Source: Paenibacillus vietnamensis
GTDB lineage: Bacteria > Bacillota > Bacilli > Paenibacillales > Paenibacillaceae
Reading direction: 5' to 3'
DNA length: 64,000 nucleotides
NCBI RefSeq assembly: GCF_020169515.1
Contig: NZ_JAHMHW010000001.1
Coordinates: forward strand, 124,001 to 188,000
The notes beneath the pieces are model-generated. The model was not told the origin of the DNA. It worked only from the letters and a program-made list of their open reading frames with translations, and made no database searches. This document shows, in pieces, positions 8,921-19,434 of this stretch (positions are counted from its first letter, which is position 1; each line of letters begins with the position of its first letter). The position numbers and the translations under genes were made by a program.

Positions 8921-9751
8921 ATGGATCGAGAGGCGCTCCTTGCGGGCTACTTGTCTAATGTCGCAATCGATTTGATCACCGTCAATGTCAATAAGGTTGC
9001 GGCGGGTTGGAGAGACATCGACTACATTCCGGATTACAGTAAACTTTATTTCATCTGCGAGGGAGATGGATGGCTGAAGATCGGGGACACGGAATATCAT
9101 CCGAAATCCGGAGAGCTGATCTTGATGCCGGAAGGCGTTAAACAGTCATATTCCTGCATCAATGATAATCTCTACTTCAAATATTGGTGTCACTTCAGTG
9201 CGAAAATCGGTGATATGAATTTGTTCAATTTACTGGAGCTGAACGATTATTCTGTAAAGGCCGATCCGGCATACATTGGTGACGTATTCGGCAGCATGGT
9301 TACTCACGCGACCTCAGGGACGGTATACGGCAAGCTGCTCGCGAAGAGCAAGCTGATGGAGCTGTTTGCTTATTTTTTCATGAACGCCGATTTGGAACGG
9401 ATCTCCTATCACAACTTGCCGTACGTAGAGAAGCTTGCTCATGTTATTTCCTATATCGATGCGAACATCGAGAGAAACATGACGATCCAAGAACTCGCGG
9501 GCATCGCCTTCCTGCATCCCAATTATTTGATCCGATTATTCAAACAGCAGATAGGCTTACCCCCCATTCAATACATTACGGTCAAAAAAATTACGAAGGC
9601 GAAGGAGCTTTTGATAAGCACGCGGGGCTCGGTCGGCGAAATCGCTGAGCAGCTCGGCTTTAGCGATCTCTTCTATTTCTCCAAGCAGTTCAAGAAAAAC
9701 GTAGGCATGAATCCAACCGAATTCAGAAAGCAGATGCTTACCAAGGAATAA
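8921..9751 (+). CDS. AraC-family regulator with cupin sensor
   Basis: A 276-residue regulator: an N-terminal AraC-type cupin half (DYSKLYFICEGDGWL, GELILMPEGVKQSYS) and a C-terminal double helix-turn-helix (about 170-272) with LAGIAFLHPNYLIRLFKQQ and VGEIAEQLGFSDLFYFSKQFKK then MNPTEFR. AAAGGAG at 8906-8912 sets the start. It is divergent from the GH29 fucosidase gene with only about 20 bp between the conserved parts, leaving no room for an ordinary divergent promoter. It probably senses a sugar and controls the fucosidase and/or the kinase downstream; that target is inferred from position. Confidence 0.88.
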   Translation: MDREALLAGYLSNVAIDLITVNVNKVAAGWRDIDYIPDYSKLYFICEGDGWLKIGDTEYHPKSGELILMPEGVKQSYSCINDNLYFKYWCHFSAKIGDMNLFNLLELNDYSVKADPAYIGDVFGSMVTHATSGTVYGKLLAKSKLMELFAYFFMNADLERISYHNLPYVEKLAHVISYIDANIERNMTIQELAGIAFLHPNYLIRLFKQQIGLPPIQYITVKKITKAKELLISTRGSVGEIAEQLGFSDLFYFSKQFKKNVGMNPTEFRKQMLTKE

Positions 9752-9902
9752 ACCGGTTAAAGTCATTCGACTGTGATCGGTTTATTTTCTATTTTTTGTA
9801 CTTTTTCATTTATCCCGGCCTGTATTCTATAGTATGATAGTGTTATGAGTCTTTTTGTTAATCGAATTAGAAACTACTAACGATTATGATGGAGGAACAT
9901 TC

Positions 9903-11501
<1,599 letters not shown>

Positions 11502-11513
11502 ACCGGTCATTGA

Positions 11514-11549
11514 CCACAATGCGACGAACCGCTGCATTGTGGTTTTTTT
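11514..11549 (+). terminator. Rho-independent terminator of the kinase gene
   Basis: Nine-base perfect stem CCACAATGC/GCATTGTGG (11514-11522 and 11534-11542) followed by seven T residues. Confidence 0.9.
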
Positions 11550-11622
11550 CATCCTCTTCCGGCGTTCAGGGCTCAGGAATGGAAAAGCTGTTCTTTTCCT
11601 GAGCCGAAGGGAGAGAGGACCC

Positions 11623-12198
11623 TCATTCCGAGCCTTTACCGTCCGGTTGCTTGGACTGATGCTCCGTAAACACGGCCAAATAGCGGACTTCTTCCGAAAG
11701 CGGCACGACGGTATGCTCCTGCAAGGAGTTAAAATATAAGCTGTCTCCGCTGCTCAGCTCGTATTCCGTTCCTCCGACGCGGTATTTCATCCTGCCGGAT
11801 AAGACATAAATGAATTCTTCTCCCTCGTGCGAAAAGGTGTGCTCGTTAATCTCCCCTTGCCGTGCGGTAAAAATATACGGCTGCATGATCTTGTTGTGCC
11901 GGGTGGAAGCAAAGGCGAAAAACGAATACCCTTTGTTCGTCTTGAGCCATTTATCGACATCCTCGTATTGCCCCGCAGTAACCATGACGGTATCGTTGCT
12001 GGACTGCTCCTCAAGCAGGTCGGACACCTTGACTCCAAGGGCGTTTGCGATTTTCATCAAGGTAGACACGGCCGGCATCGCGCCGCCGCTTTCGATTTTC
12101 GACAGCATGCTTTTGGTGAAGCCGCAAACGGCTGCTACTTCCTCCTGAGTCCTCTTTTGCTCTCTGCGTATGAGTCGAATTCGTCTTCCTAGGTCCAT
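11623..12198 (-). CDS. XRE-family regulator with C-terminal cupin
   Basis: A 191-residue repressor-type protein. Residues 1-65 form an XRE helix-turn-helix (IRLIRREQKRTQEEVAAVCGF, then SKIESGGAMPAVSTLMKIANALGV). Residues 110-185 form a cupin (HEGEEFIYVLSGRMKYRVG, GDSLYFNSLQEHTV) that would bind a small effector. AAGGAGGT precedes the ATG. It is divergent from the Tm-1-like operon. The shared 270-bp region has two copies of a TTCAAC-N3-GTTGAA palindrome, one in its own promoter and one just after the operon's -10 box, so it most likely represses both itself and the operon until the cupin binds a pathway metabolite. Confidence 0.88.
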   Translation of the reverse strand: MDLGRRIRLIRREQKRTQEEVAAVCGFTKSMLSKIESGGAMPAVSTLMKIANALGVKVSDLLEEQSSNDTVMVTAGQYEDVDKWLKTNKGYSFFAFASTRHNKIMQPYIFTARQGEINEHTFSHEGEEFIYVLSGRMKYRVGGTEYELSSGDSLYFNSLQEHTVVPLSEEVRYLAVFTEHQSKQPDGKGSE

Positions 12199-12236
12199 GG
12201 CTACCTCCTTCTATTCAGAGAATTGTACTTTTGTAT

Positions 12237-12265
12237 AATATACTTCAACTTAGTTGAATAATCAA
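12237..12265 (-). promoter_or_regulatory. Promoter of the XRE-cupin gene
   Basis: On the minus strand TTGATT (12265-12260), a 17-bp spacer and TATATT (12242-12237). The spacer contains the whole operator palindrome, a classic repressor layout. Confidence 0.6.
12244..12258. promoter_or_regulatory. Operator palindrome 1 (TTCAAC-TTA-GTTGAA)
   Basis: Perfect 6-bp inverted arms around three bases, lying between the -35 and -10 of the regulator gene. It is the same motif as at 12378-12392. Confidence 0.7.
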
Positions 12266-12330
12266 GAACCAAAGTTAAATGTCTGTTTAACCGTAATAAT
12301 CTGCTCTAAAAATTTATCTGAAAAAGTTTT

Positions 12331-12345
12331 TAGAAAGCGGTTGCA
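12331..12345 (+). promoter_or_regulatory. Candidate cre site over the operon -35
   Basis: TAGAAAGCGGTTGCA matches the CcpA consensus WTGNAANCGNWNNCW at all but the second position and overlaps the -35 box at 12341. Binding there would give catabolite repression. Confidence 0.4.
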
Positions 12346-12369
12346 GACGGATGGGGTATGGTGTATGAT
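12341..12369 (+). promoter_or_regulatory. Sigma-A promoter of the Tm-1-like operon
   Basis: TTGCAG (12341-12346), 17-bp spacer, TATGAT (12364-12369). The second operator starts nine bases after the -10, over the expected start point. Confidence 0.7.
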
Positions 12370-12377
12370 GATGGTAA

Positions 12378-12392
12378 TTCAACTAGGTTGAA
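12378..12392. promoter_or_regulatory. Operator palindrome 2 (TTCAAC-TAG-GTTGAA)
   Basis: Same arms and spacing as at 12244-12258, placed at the likely transcription start of the operon. A further half-site TAGTTGA is at 12425-12431. Confidence 0.7.
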
Positions 12393-12470
12393 GAAATGTT
12401 GATTAAGTAAACCAAAACTACATCTAGTTGATTTGTTCATAAAGGAGGTTAGTTCCAGAGGAGGGGTAGT

Positions 12471-13703
12471 GTGCAGCGGAAAATCGGCATGATCGGCGCT
12501 ATGGACACCAAGGGTACAGAATTTGCATTCCTGAAGCAGGAGATTGAACGCAGAGGCTTTGGCGTGTACGTATTCGATACGGGCGTTCTCGGAGAGCCGG
12601 GCGTGCAGCCTGACGTCAACCGCGATTGCATTGCGGCTGAAGGAGGCTTGACCATCGACGAATTGATCGCGCTGGGCGACAGGGGAAAGGCGATGAGGGT
12701 CATGGCGGCGGGAGCTGCCAAGGTCGTCTCGCAGGCCGCATCCCGCGGTGAAATTCAAGGCCTTATCGGCATGGGTGGCACCGCCGGTACGGCGGTCGCG
12801 AGCAGCGCGATGCGGTCGCTTCCGATCGGATTTCCGAAGCTGATCGTCTCCACCGTCGCTGCGGGCAATACCCGGGATTACGTCGGAACGAAGGATATCG
12901 TCATGCTTCCTGCCGTTGTAGACGTATCCGGAATCAACCGGATCAGCAGGGAAATTTTCACGCGGGCCGCCGGTGCGATCTGCGGCATGACGGAATCCGA
13001 CGTCATCCCGGCGAGCGATAGGAAGATGATAGCCGCCAGCATGTTCGGCAATACGACCGCCTGCGTCGAACGGGCGAAGGGGCGGCTTGAAACCGACAAT
13101 CTGGAGGTGCTCGTCTTTCACTGCACGGGCGTTGGCGGGCAGACGATGGAAAGTTTGGCTGACGCCGGCTTGCTTGGCGGCATTCTCGACATCACAACGA
13201 CCGAATGGGCCGATGAGATTGCGGGCGGCGTGTTTGCGGCGGGAGCCGAAAGGGGAGACGCCGCGGCAAAACGCGGGATACCGCAAGTCATCGTTCCGGG
13301 CTGCGTGGATATGGTCAATTTCCACGCCAGGGCAACTGTGCCGGAACGTTACGCGGGGCGGAAGCTGTACGAGTGGAATCCGAATATTACGCTCATGCGC
13401 ACAACGCCGGATGAGAACGCCCGGATCGGCCGGATTTTGGCGGAGAAGGCCAATGCCAGCTCGGGTCCGGCAGCATTTCTGCTTCCGCTTCGAGGGGTAT
13501 CGATCCTCGACAGCCCCGGGCAGCCGTTCTGGGATCCGGCGGCCGACGAAGCCTGCTTCGAAGCGATAAGGAAGCATGTTAAAGGCCATATTCCTGTTTA
13601 TGAAATGGATGTCAATATCAATGATCCGGTGTTTGCGGACCGGGCAGCCGACCTGCTCATGGAAATGATGGCTGGAATGCCGCAAGCGGAGAAATTGGCC
13701 TGA
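12471..13703 (+). CDS. Tm-1-like / UPF0261 family protein
   Basis: A 410-residue protein from a GTG start (GAGGAGGGG at 12458-12465). It matches the Tm-1-like ATP-binding/UPF0261 family: GMIGAMDTKGTEFAFLK at the N terminus, IGMGGTAGTAVASSAMRSLPIG with a glycine-rich loop, DYVGTKDIVMLP, and a C-terminal half with HCTGVGGQTMESL and TTTEWADEI. In plants and fungi the same family is fused to a TIM barrel; here that partner is a separate gene at 19435 in the same operon, which supports a joint role. The chemical role of the family is not firmly known. It is the first gene of the operon, driven by the promoter at 12341 and probably controlled by the XRE-cupin protein. Confidence 0.85.
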   Translation: MQRKIGMIGAMDTKGTEFAFLKQEIERRGFGVYVFDTGVLGEPGVQPDVNRDCIAAEGGLTIDELIALGDRGKAMRVMAAGAAKVVSQAASRGEIQGLIGMGGTAGTAVASSAMRSLPIGFPKLIVSTVAAGNTRDYVGTKDIVMLPAVVDVSGINRISREIFTRAAGAICGMTESDVIPASDRKMIAASMFGNTTACVERAKGRLETDNLEVLVFHCTGVGGQTMESLADAGLLGGILDITTTEWADEIAGGVFAAGAERGDAAAKRGIPQVIVPGCVDMVNFHARATVPERYAGRKLYEWNPNITLMRTTPDENARIGRILAEKANASSGPAAFLLPLRGVSILDSPGQPFWDPAADEACFEAIRKHVKGHIPVYEMDVNINDPVFADRAADLLMEMMAGMPQAEKLA

Positions 13704-13737
13704 TTAAATCTCATTCATTTTAGGAGGAGAACGGTAT

Positions 13738-14733
13738 ATGAAAACATTTAAAGTCGGACTTATCGGTGCAGGCGGCGTGACGGATTTGCATCTGGAGGGC
13801 TACAAAGGTCATGGGGACCGGATCGAGGTGGCGGCCATTTGCGATCCGAATGTGGAAATTCTCACCCGCAAGGCGGAGAAATACGGCATTCAGCAGCAAT
13901 TTACCGATTTGAATGACTTTATTCAGAACAGCGGTGTCGACGTTGCGATCGTATGTACGCCGACCTCAATCCGCAAGCAGGTCGTGTATCCGCTGCTGGA
14001 AGCAGGGCTCCCGCTCTTTGTCGAGAAGCCGTTCTCCGATACACTGGCCGATGCGATTGAGATTACGAGAAAAGCTGAGCTGCTCGGCGTGCCGATTTCG
14101 GTCAATCAGAATTTCCGCCGTCATTTTACCTTCGATCTCGTGAAGGATATTGTGTCGAAGGACACCATCGGCAGCGTAACGTCGATCGTGTTCAACAATT
14201 TGTTTTTCCGCCAGGACAGCGGCTGGCGCCTGCAGTGTGAGCGGCATGCCTTGTCCGTTATGGGCATCCACTGGTTTGACGGTTTCCGTCAAATTCTTGG
14301 ATCGGAGGCCGTTTCTGTCGCAAGCCTTATGCGATCCTCCTCGGCGATCGAATGTGCGGGCGAAACCGACGCTACCGTGCAGGTTGCCTTCGAGAACGGC
14401 GCAATCGCTACATATGTCCAAAGCTTCTCCTCCCCGTTCCCGAGAACGGAAATGATTGTCATCGGCGAGACGGGTACGCTGTACTGCACGCACCGCAGCG
14501 TTGAGCTTTACCGCCAAGGCGGCAAGGCGCCGGCGCAAGCCTGGGACAACGATGTTTCGCGCGAAACGGCAACGTACGAAGGCTTGAACCACCTGCTTAC
14601 TTCGCTGGAAACGGGAGAAGCGGCCCCGAACAGCGCGCAGGATAATCTGAAAACGGTCGCCATGCTCGATGCGGCCTACCGGTCCGCTGTGGAGCAGCGT
14701 CCGATCCTGTTAAACCAGGGTGTGCTGGTATGA
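13738..14733 (+). CDS. Gfo/Idh/MocA-family oxidoreductase
   Basis: A 331-residue NAD(P)-dependent dehydrogenase. The Rossmann fold starts with VGLIGAGGVTDLHLEGY, the lysine-bearing EKPF motif follows LEAGLPLFV at about residues 95-98, and the C-terminal beta-sheet domain has ATYVQSFSSPFPRTEMIVIGETGTLY. Members oxidise or epimerise sugars, inositols and sugar acids in the cytoplasm. GGAGG lies 10 bp ahead of ATG; the stop overlaps the next start in an ATGA, so translation is coupled to the isomerase. Together they suggest an oxidise-then-isomerise step on the imported compound. Confidence 0.9.
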   Translation: MKTFKVGLIGAGGVTDLHLEGYKGHGDRIEVAAICDPNVEILTRKAEKYGIQQQFTDLNDFIQNSGVDVAIVCTPTSIRKQVVYPLLEAGLPLFVEKPFSDTLADAIEITRKAELLGVPISVNQNFRRHFTFDLVKDIVSKDTIGSVTSIVFNNLFFRQDSGWRLQCERHALSVMGIHWFDGFRQILGSEAVSVASLMRSSSAIECAGETDATVQVAFENGAIATYVQSFSSPFPRTEMIVIGETGTLYCTHRSVELYRQGGKAPAQAWDNDVSRETATYEGLNHLLTSLETGEAAPNSAQDNLKTVAMLDAAYRSAVEQRPILLNQGVLV

Positions 14734-15509
14734 GCGTAAAATTTGCATTTTCTCGGCCGACCCAATCGGATGAGGAACGGGACCTTCTATTCAGAGGGTA
14801 TCGTTCCGCCGGCTATGAAGGACTTCAGCTGAAGCACGGCCAGTACGCGCCTTATATCGGGGAGCCGGAGCGCTTCCTGGAGGAATGGGGGATGCTGCCG
14901 GGGGCAGCGTCGGCCCTAATCGCAGGCGGAGTTGTCGATGAGGAGAGCCGCGCGCGTCTTGATCCCTTGCTTGCCTTCGCCGAACGAATCGGTGCCGAGC
15001 GTATCGTATTCTGTCACGGCCTCTCCCGGAAACATGTTACGGCGGACGATATCCGCCGTTTCTCCGGCTTGTTGTCGGAGCTGGGCAAGGAGACGCAGCA
15101 GCGGGGAATTCAGCTGTCGCTTCATCACCATTACGATCAGCCCGTTATGTACCGCGAGGACTTTGATATCTTTTTCGATCGACTGCCGGAGAGGACCGTC
15201 GGCTTAACCGTCGATACGGCCCATTTGGTTAAATCAGGCATTACGGATATCGCTGAAATCGTGACCGGCTTCGCGCCTTACATCGACAACTTCCATATGA
15301 AGGACTTTGCGGACGGCGAGTGGCGGGTATTAGGAGAGGGCGGCATCGACTTTGAGCCTGTTTTCCGAGCCATGAACACGATCCGGTATGACGGTTGGGT
15401 ATCGGCGGATGAGGAAAGCGGCGGCGGCATTCAGGAAGGGATGCGGCAGTGTTTTGATTTTATGAAGCAAGGCTTGCAAGAGGCTCGGGATAAAGCCGGC
15501 AGGAGGTGA
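14730..15509 (+). CDS. Sugar phosphate isomerase/epimerase family TIM barrel
   Basis: A 259-residue AP-endonuclease-2-type barrel. Metal-site residues appear in LSLHHHYDQPVMYREDF, TVDTAHLVKSG, DNFHMKDFADGEW and VSADEESGGG, the usual Glu/Asp/His set of xylose-isomerase-like enzymes such as IolE, IolI and KguE. It would isomerise, epimerise or dehydrate the product of the upstream oxidoreductase, with which it overlaps by 4 bp. The exact reaction is unknown. Confidence 0.87.
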   Translation: MSVKFAFSRPTQSDEERDLLFRGYRSAGYEGLQLKHGQYAPYIGEPERFLEEWGMLPGAASALIAGGVVDEESRARLDPLLAFAERIGAERIVFCHGLSRKHVTADDIRRFSGLLSELGKETQQRGIQLSLHHHYDQPVMYREDFDIFFDRLPERTVGLTVDTAHLVKSGITDIAEIVTGFAPYIDNFHMKDFADGEWRVLGEGGIDFEPVFRAMNTIRYDGWVSADEESGGGIQEGMRQCFDFMKQGLQEARDKAGRR

Positions 15510-15515
15510 CGGACG

Positions 15516-16478
15516 GTGAACACCCATATCGCTAAACTGGGAAAAAAAACTCGCATGAGTGACAAACCGAAAACCGACAGGCTGTGGCTGGACATCAGAC
15601 GCGACCGTTATCTTTATTTGCTGGCTTTGCCGGGGATCCTGTACTTTATTGTTTTTAAATATGTGCCGATGTGGGGCGTCGTCATTGCTTTCCAGGATTA
15701 TTCGCCTTACCTCGGAATGCTTCAAAGCAAATGGGTGGGCTTCGAGCACTTCGTCCGGTTTTTCTCCAATCCCGACTTTATGATTCTGTTTCGCAACACA
15801 ATGATGATCAGCCTCCTGAATTTGCTTTTTTTCTTCCCGCTGCCGATTGTGCTGTCTCTGCTGCTCAACGAAGTTACCCATCATGCGTTCAAGCGGACGA
15901 TCCAATCCATCGTCTACCTGCCGCATTTCCTGTCGTGGGTCATTATCGTGGGCATCACGTTTCTGCTTCTGTCACAGTCCAGCGGCATCGTCAACATGAT
16001 CCTTCAGTGGTTAGGCTTCTCGAGCTACGATTTTCTCACCAATAAGGATACCTTCTGGATGCTTCTTACGTTCCAAAATATATGGAAAGAGACCGGATGG
16101 GGAACGATCATTATCCTTGCCGCGATTACGGCGGTCGATCCGCAGCTGTACGAGGCGGCCAAAATCGACGGAGCAAGCCGCCTTCGTCAAACCTGGCACA
16201 TTACGCTTCCGGCGATCCGAAATGTCATCATCGTGCTGCTGATTTTGCGGCTGGGCCATATAATGGACGTCGGCTTCGAGCAAATTTTCCTCATGATGAA
16301 CGGGGCGGTAACCGATGTTGCGGACGTGTTCGAGACGTACGTTTATCGCAACGGCATTCAGAACGGCCAATTCAGCTACAGTACCGCGGTCGGCTTATTC
16401 AAATCTATCATCGGTCTCATTCTTGTCATTGCCGCCAATAAGCTGGCCAAGAAGCTTGGAGAGGAAGGCGTTTATTAA
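15516..16478 (+). CDS. Sugar ABC transporter permease, LplB type
   Basis: A 320-residue inner-membrane permease with six helices. The GTG at 15516 is preceded by AGGAGGTGAC; an internal ATG at 15555 is an alternative. The permease-ATPase contact loop is LYEAAKIDGASRLRQTWHI. RYLYLLALPGILYFIVFKYVPMWG near the N terminus is typical of the LplB group that pairs with YtcP-like permeases and a YtcQ-like lipoprotein, the next two genes. No ATPase gene is nearby. Confidence 0.92.
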   Translation: MNTHIAKLGKKTRMSDKPKTDRLWLDIRRDRYLYLLALPGILYFIVFKYVPMWGVVIAFQDYSPYLGMLQSKWVGFEHFVRFFSNPDFMILFRNTMMISLLNLLFFFPLPIVLSLLLNEVTHHAFKRTIQSIVYLPHFLSWVIIVGITFLLLSQSSGIVNMILQWLGFSSYDFLTNKDTFWMLLTFQNIWKETGWGTIIILAAITAVDPQLYEAAKIDGASRLRQTWHITLPAIRNVIIVLLILRLGHIMDVGFEQIFLMMNGAVTDVADVFETYVYRNGIQNGQFSYSTAVGLFKSIIGLILVIAANKLAKKLGEEGVY

Positions 16479-16508
16479 CCGCCGGCGCATCGGAAAGGAG
16501 GGTCTTGT

Positions 16509-17390
16509 ATGAAACAAAGCATAGGGAGCCGGCTGTTTCATGCAGCCAACTACGCGGTGCTTTCATTAATCGGCATCGTCACGTTGTTCCCGCTCTACTA
16601 TGTGCTTGTCGTATCGTTCACCGATTCGCGCGAGTATGCGGAGAAAAACGGCTTTATTCTCTTCCCGACGAATTGGTCGACAGCGGCCTACGAATATTTG
16701 TTTTCCACCTCGGCTTTTGTCGATGCGGCGGCTGTGAGCACCTTTCTGGCGACGATTGGCACGGCTCTGAGTCTTATTGTTACGGCGGCCATCGCTTTCA
16801 GCTTATCCCGCAAGAGGCTGCGCGGCAGACAGTTCATCCTCGTTGCCGTCGTCCTTACGCTGCTTTTTAATCCGGGCATTATCCCGCCTTACCTCGTCGT
16901 CAAGGAGCTTGGACTGATCAACAGCGTCTGGTCGCTCATTATTCCCGTGTTGACCAGCGGATGGTATGTCATCCTGATGAAAAGCTTTTTCGACAACATC
17001 CCGGTTGAACTCGAGGAAGCGGCTATGATCGACGGCAGCTCGGACATCGGAACCTTCTTCCGCATCGTTCTTCCGCTGTCGCTGCCGGCTCTTGTGGCAT
17101 TCGGTTTATTTTATGCGGTTGCCTACTGGAACACGTTTTTCTCGGCCGTTCTCTATATTAACGACTATGCGAAGGTTCCGCTTCAAATCGTGCTGCGCAA
17201 TATGCTGGTCGACTCCTCGACATCTACGGGAGGAGCAGCCGCGGTAGAAATGGTATCGGAGCAGCAGATTCCGACGCAGACGATCAAAATGGCGGCCGTC
17301 GTCATTTCCACGCTGCCCATTGTTTGTCTCTATCCGTTTTTGCAAAAGCATTTCACGAAAGGAGTCATGCTCGGCTCCGTGAAAGGGTAA
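16509..17390 (+). CDS. Sugar ABC transporter permease, YtcP/CUT1 type
   Basis: A 293-residue partner permease. It has an N-terminal helix around LIGIVTLFPLYYVLVVSFTD, the EAA loop LEEAAMIDGSSDIGTFFRIV, and the usual C-terminal FLQKHFTKGVMLGSVKG. AAAGGAGG precedes the ATG. It forms a heterodimer with the preceding permease in the membrane. Confidence 0.92.
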   Translation: MKQSIGSRLFHAANYAVLSLIGIVTLFPLYYVLVVSFTDSREYAEKNGFILFPTNWSTAAYEYLFSTSAFVDAAAVSTFLATIGTALSLIVTAAIAFSLSRKRLRGRQFILVAVVLTLLFNPGIIPPYLVVKELGLINSVWSLIIPVLTSGWYVILMKSFFDNIPVELEEAAMIDGSSDIGTFFRIVLPLSLPALVAFGLFYAVAYWNTFFSAVLYINDYAKVPLQIVLRNMLVDSSTSTGGAAAVEMVSEQQIPTQTIKMAAVVISTLPIVCLYPFLQKHFTKGVMLGSVKG

Positions 17391-17450
17391 GCATCAGGGT
17401 GCCGGCATATCGCGATTCAAGCATTCGAACAAATCGGAGGGTCGACGATC

Positions 17451-19016
17451 ATGGAAATTTTCCAAGCAAGGAAAAGAAAAAGCACCCTGGCTGCCATGGC
17501 GCTATTCGTTGCGCTCGGGTCGAGTCTGACGGCCTGCTCGGGCAATACAGGAAATACGAGCGGTTCTAAGGATGACGGCAATTCCGCCGGCAGCGGCGGC
17601 TCGGCCAAACAGGAAGCTCCGGTCACCATCAAGATCATGTCGGATTTTACCATTTCCCAGCCGCCGTCTGCAGATAATCCGGTCATCAAGGAATTTGAGA
17701 AGAAAACGAATACGAAGCTGGATATGACTTGGGTATCGGGGGCCAACTGGACCGACTACGTCGATCGGCTGAATGTGGTGCTGAGCTCCGGCGACCTGCC
17801 CGATCTTCTGAAGCTGAACGACGTCACCAATCCGCTGTTTCAGCAGATGGTCAAACAGGGCGTATTCTGGGATTTAACGCCGTATTTGAAATCGTATCCG
17901 AACCTGATGACGTATCCGGAGTCGGTATGGAACAATACGACGATCGACGGAAAAAATTATGTCGTTCCCGTAGCGCGGCCGCTGAATGGCTTCGTGTTCA
18001 CCAACATCCGCAAGGACTGGCTCGACAAGCTTGGGCTTGAGGTGCCGAAGACCGTGGACGATTTCTACAATATGCTCAAAGCCTTCAAGGAACAGAAGCC
18101 CGACGGCAAAGAAGGCACGTACGGCTATACGATGCGCGGCCACGAGGTGCTGGATGGCGTATTCACCAACTCGAACGGGCGCTGGAAGGATGTCGGCGGC
18201 GAATTGATCGATGCCAACTTCGATCCCGGCATGCGCGAAGCTATTTTGTTCAAGCGGAAGCTGTATGAGGAAGGGCTCATTCCGCCTGACTTTTCGGTAA
18301 TGAAGGACAGTCAGTTCTGGGATCTGGCCACGACAGGCAGAGCCGGCGCGACCGCGGAGACGATCGAAGCGCAGTTCCGCTGGACGTTCGACCAGTGGAA
18401 GCGTGACCCTAAGGTCGACTGGATGCCGATGTCCTCGCTTTCCTACAAAGACGGACCTTACGCGCCGGAGTACCGCGGCTATATCGGCGTACTCGCCATT
18501 CCGAAGAAGGTTTCGGAGGAGAAGCTTAAAAGAATTTTGTCCCTGCTGGACTTCGGGGCGTCGGAGGAAGGCGGTACCTTGTCCCTGTACGGCATCAAAG
18601 GCGTTCACTATAACGAGGAGAACGGCATGAAGGTGGCGACCGATCAGGCTGTGGCCGACAGCGTTGGCGTAGGCGCTTTCGGCAAGCTGTTTATGCGCTA
18701 TGATCCTTACATGTATGCGTATGCGCCGGGCATGACGAAGGAAATTTTCGACCGCAACAAACAGGTAATAGACGAGCGGTCCAAAGTCGCCAAGCCGGAC
18801 GTCGCGATTGGACTCGTGTCGGAGACGGATCTTAAGCTCGGCGCCGACTATACGAAAAAGATGGCGGATATGAAGACACAGGTCATTATGGGCAAGGCGT
18901 CGATCGAGGATTGGGATAAGCTGATCGCGGATATCCGGAACGATCCGAATTACAAGAAAATTACACAGGAAATCAACGATGCGTATAAGGCGAGGCTGAA
19001 GCTGACCAATCCATAG
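17451..19016 (+). CDS. Extracellular sugar-binding lipoprotein (YtcQ/LplA type)
   Basis: A 521-residue lipoprotein with lipobox SLTAC (cysteine 29) and a Gly/Ser/Asn-rich linker, then a two-lobe type 1 binding-protein fold: VIKEFEKKTNTKLDMTWVSG, LSSGDLPDLLKLND and DWLDKLGLEVPKTVDDFYNMLKAFK are typical of the YtcQ/LplA group. It captures an oligosaccharide or related ligand outside the membrane for the two permeases just upstream. The stop lies 46 bp before the cupin gene, which continues the operon. Confidence 0.92.
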   Translation: MEIFQARKRKSTLAAMALFVALGSSLTACSGNTGNTSGSKDDGNSAGSGGSAKQEAPVTIKIMSDFTISQPPSADNPVIKEFEKKTNTKLDMTWVSGANWTDYVDRLNVVLSSGDLPDLLKLNDVTNPLFQQMVKQGVFWDLTPYLKSYPNLMTYPESVWNNTTIDGKNYVVPVARPLNGFVFTNIRKDWLDKLGLEVPKTVDDFYNMLKAFKEQKPDGKEGTYGYTMRGHEVLDGVFTNSNGRWKDVGGELIDANFDPGMREAILFKRKLYEEGLIPPDFSVMKDSQFWDLATTGRAGATAETIEAQFRWTFDQWKRDPKVDWMPMSSLSYKDGPYAPEYRGYIGVLAIPKKVSEEKLKRILSLLDFGASEEGGTLSLYGIKGVHYNEENGMKVATDQAVADSVGVGAFGKLFMRYDPYMYAYAPGMTKEIFDRNKQVIDERSKVAKPDVAIGLVSETDLKLGADYTKKMADMKTQVIMGKASIEDWDKLIADIRNDPNYKKITQEINDAYKARLKLTNP

Positions 19017-19062
19017 TTTTGAATAACCGCAGCTCTAAAATCAAATAAAAAGGAGAGAGACT

Positions 19063-19425
19063 ATGGCTACAATTACTAGTTTGCGCAAGCAAGATGAGAG
19101 CAGGGTGCTGGATATGGGATGGGGCAAAATCCAGTGGCTTTGCGGCAAGGAGATTGATCCTGAAGCGGAAATGACTTTCGGCATGGTATATATTGACGCA
19201 GGCCAGGAAAATAACCGGCATATACACCCGAATTGCGAGGAGATCATTTTTGTCCTCTCCGGAGAATGTGACCATACGCTCGGCGACGAAACGTTCCGCC
19301 TCGAGCCCGGGATGATGCTTAGAATTCCGCGAGGCGTTCCGCATAATGCAAAGGTGACGAGCTGGGAACCATGCCGGATGATTATCGCCTATTCATCGGC
19401 CGACCGGCAAACGGTCGGAGAATAA
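19063..19425 (+). CDS. Small cupin-domain protein
   Basis: A 120-residue single cupin: DAGQENNRHIHPNCEEIIFVLSGECDHTLG supplies the first metal motif (His, His, Glu) and PGMMLRIPRGVPHNAKV the second (His). Such proteins bind a metal and a small sugar, acid or metabolite, and act as isomerases, dioxygenases or sensors. AAGGAG precedes the ATG. It lies within the operon, 9 bp before the TIM-barrel gene, so a catalytic role on a pathway intermediate is likely, but the reaction is unknown. Confidence 0.82.
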   Translation: MATITSLRKQDESRVLDMGWGKIQWLCGKEIDPEAEMTFGMVYIDAGQENNRHIHPNCEEIIFVLSGECDHTLGDETFRLEPGMMLRIPRGVPHNAKVTSWEPCRMIIAYSSADRQTVGE

Positions 19426-19434
19426 GGAGCAGCC

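Noticed and set aside
12330..13685. A 451-residue minus-strand frame over the Tm-1-like gene
   Set aside because: Antisense shadow; the plus strand matches a known family, and the frame runs across the operator and promoter.
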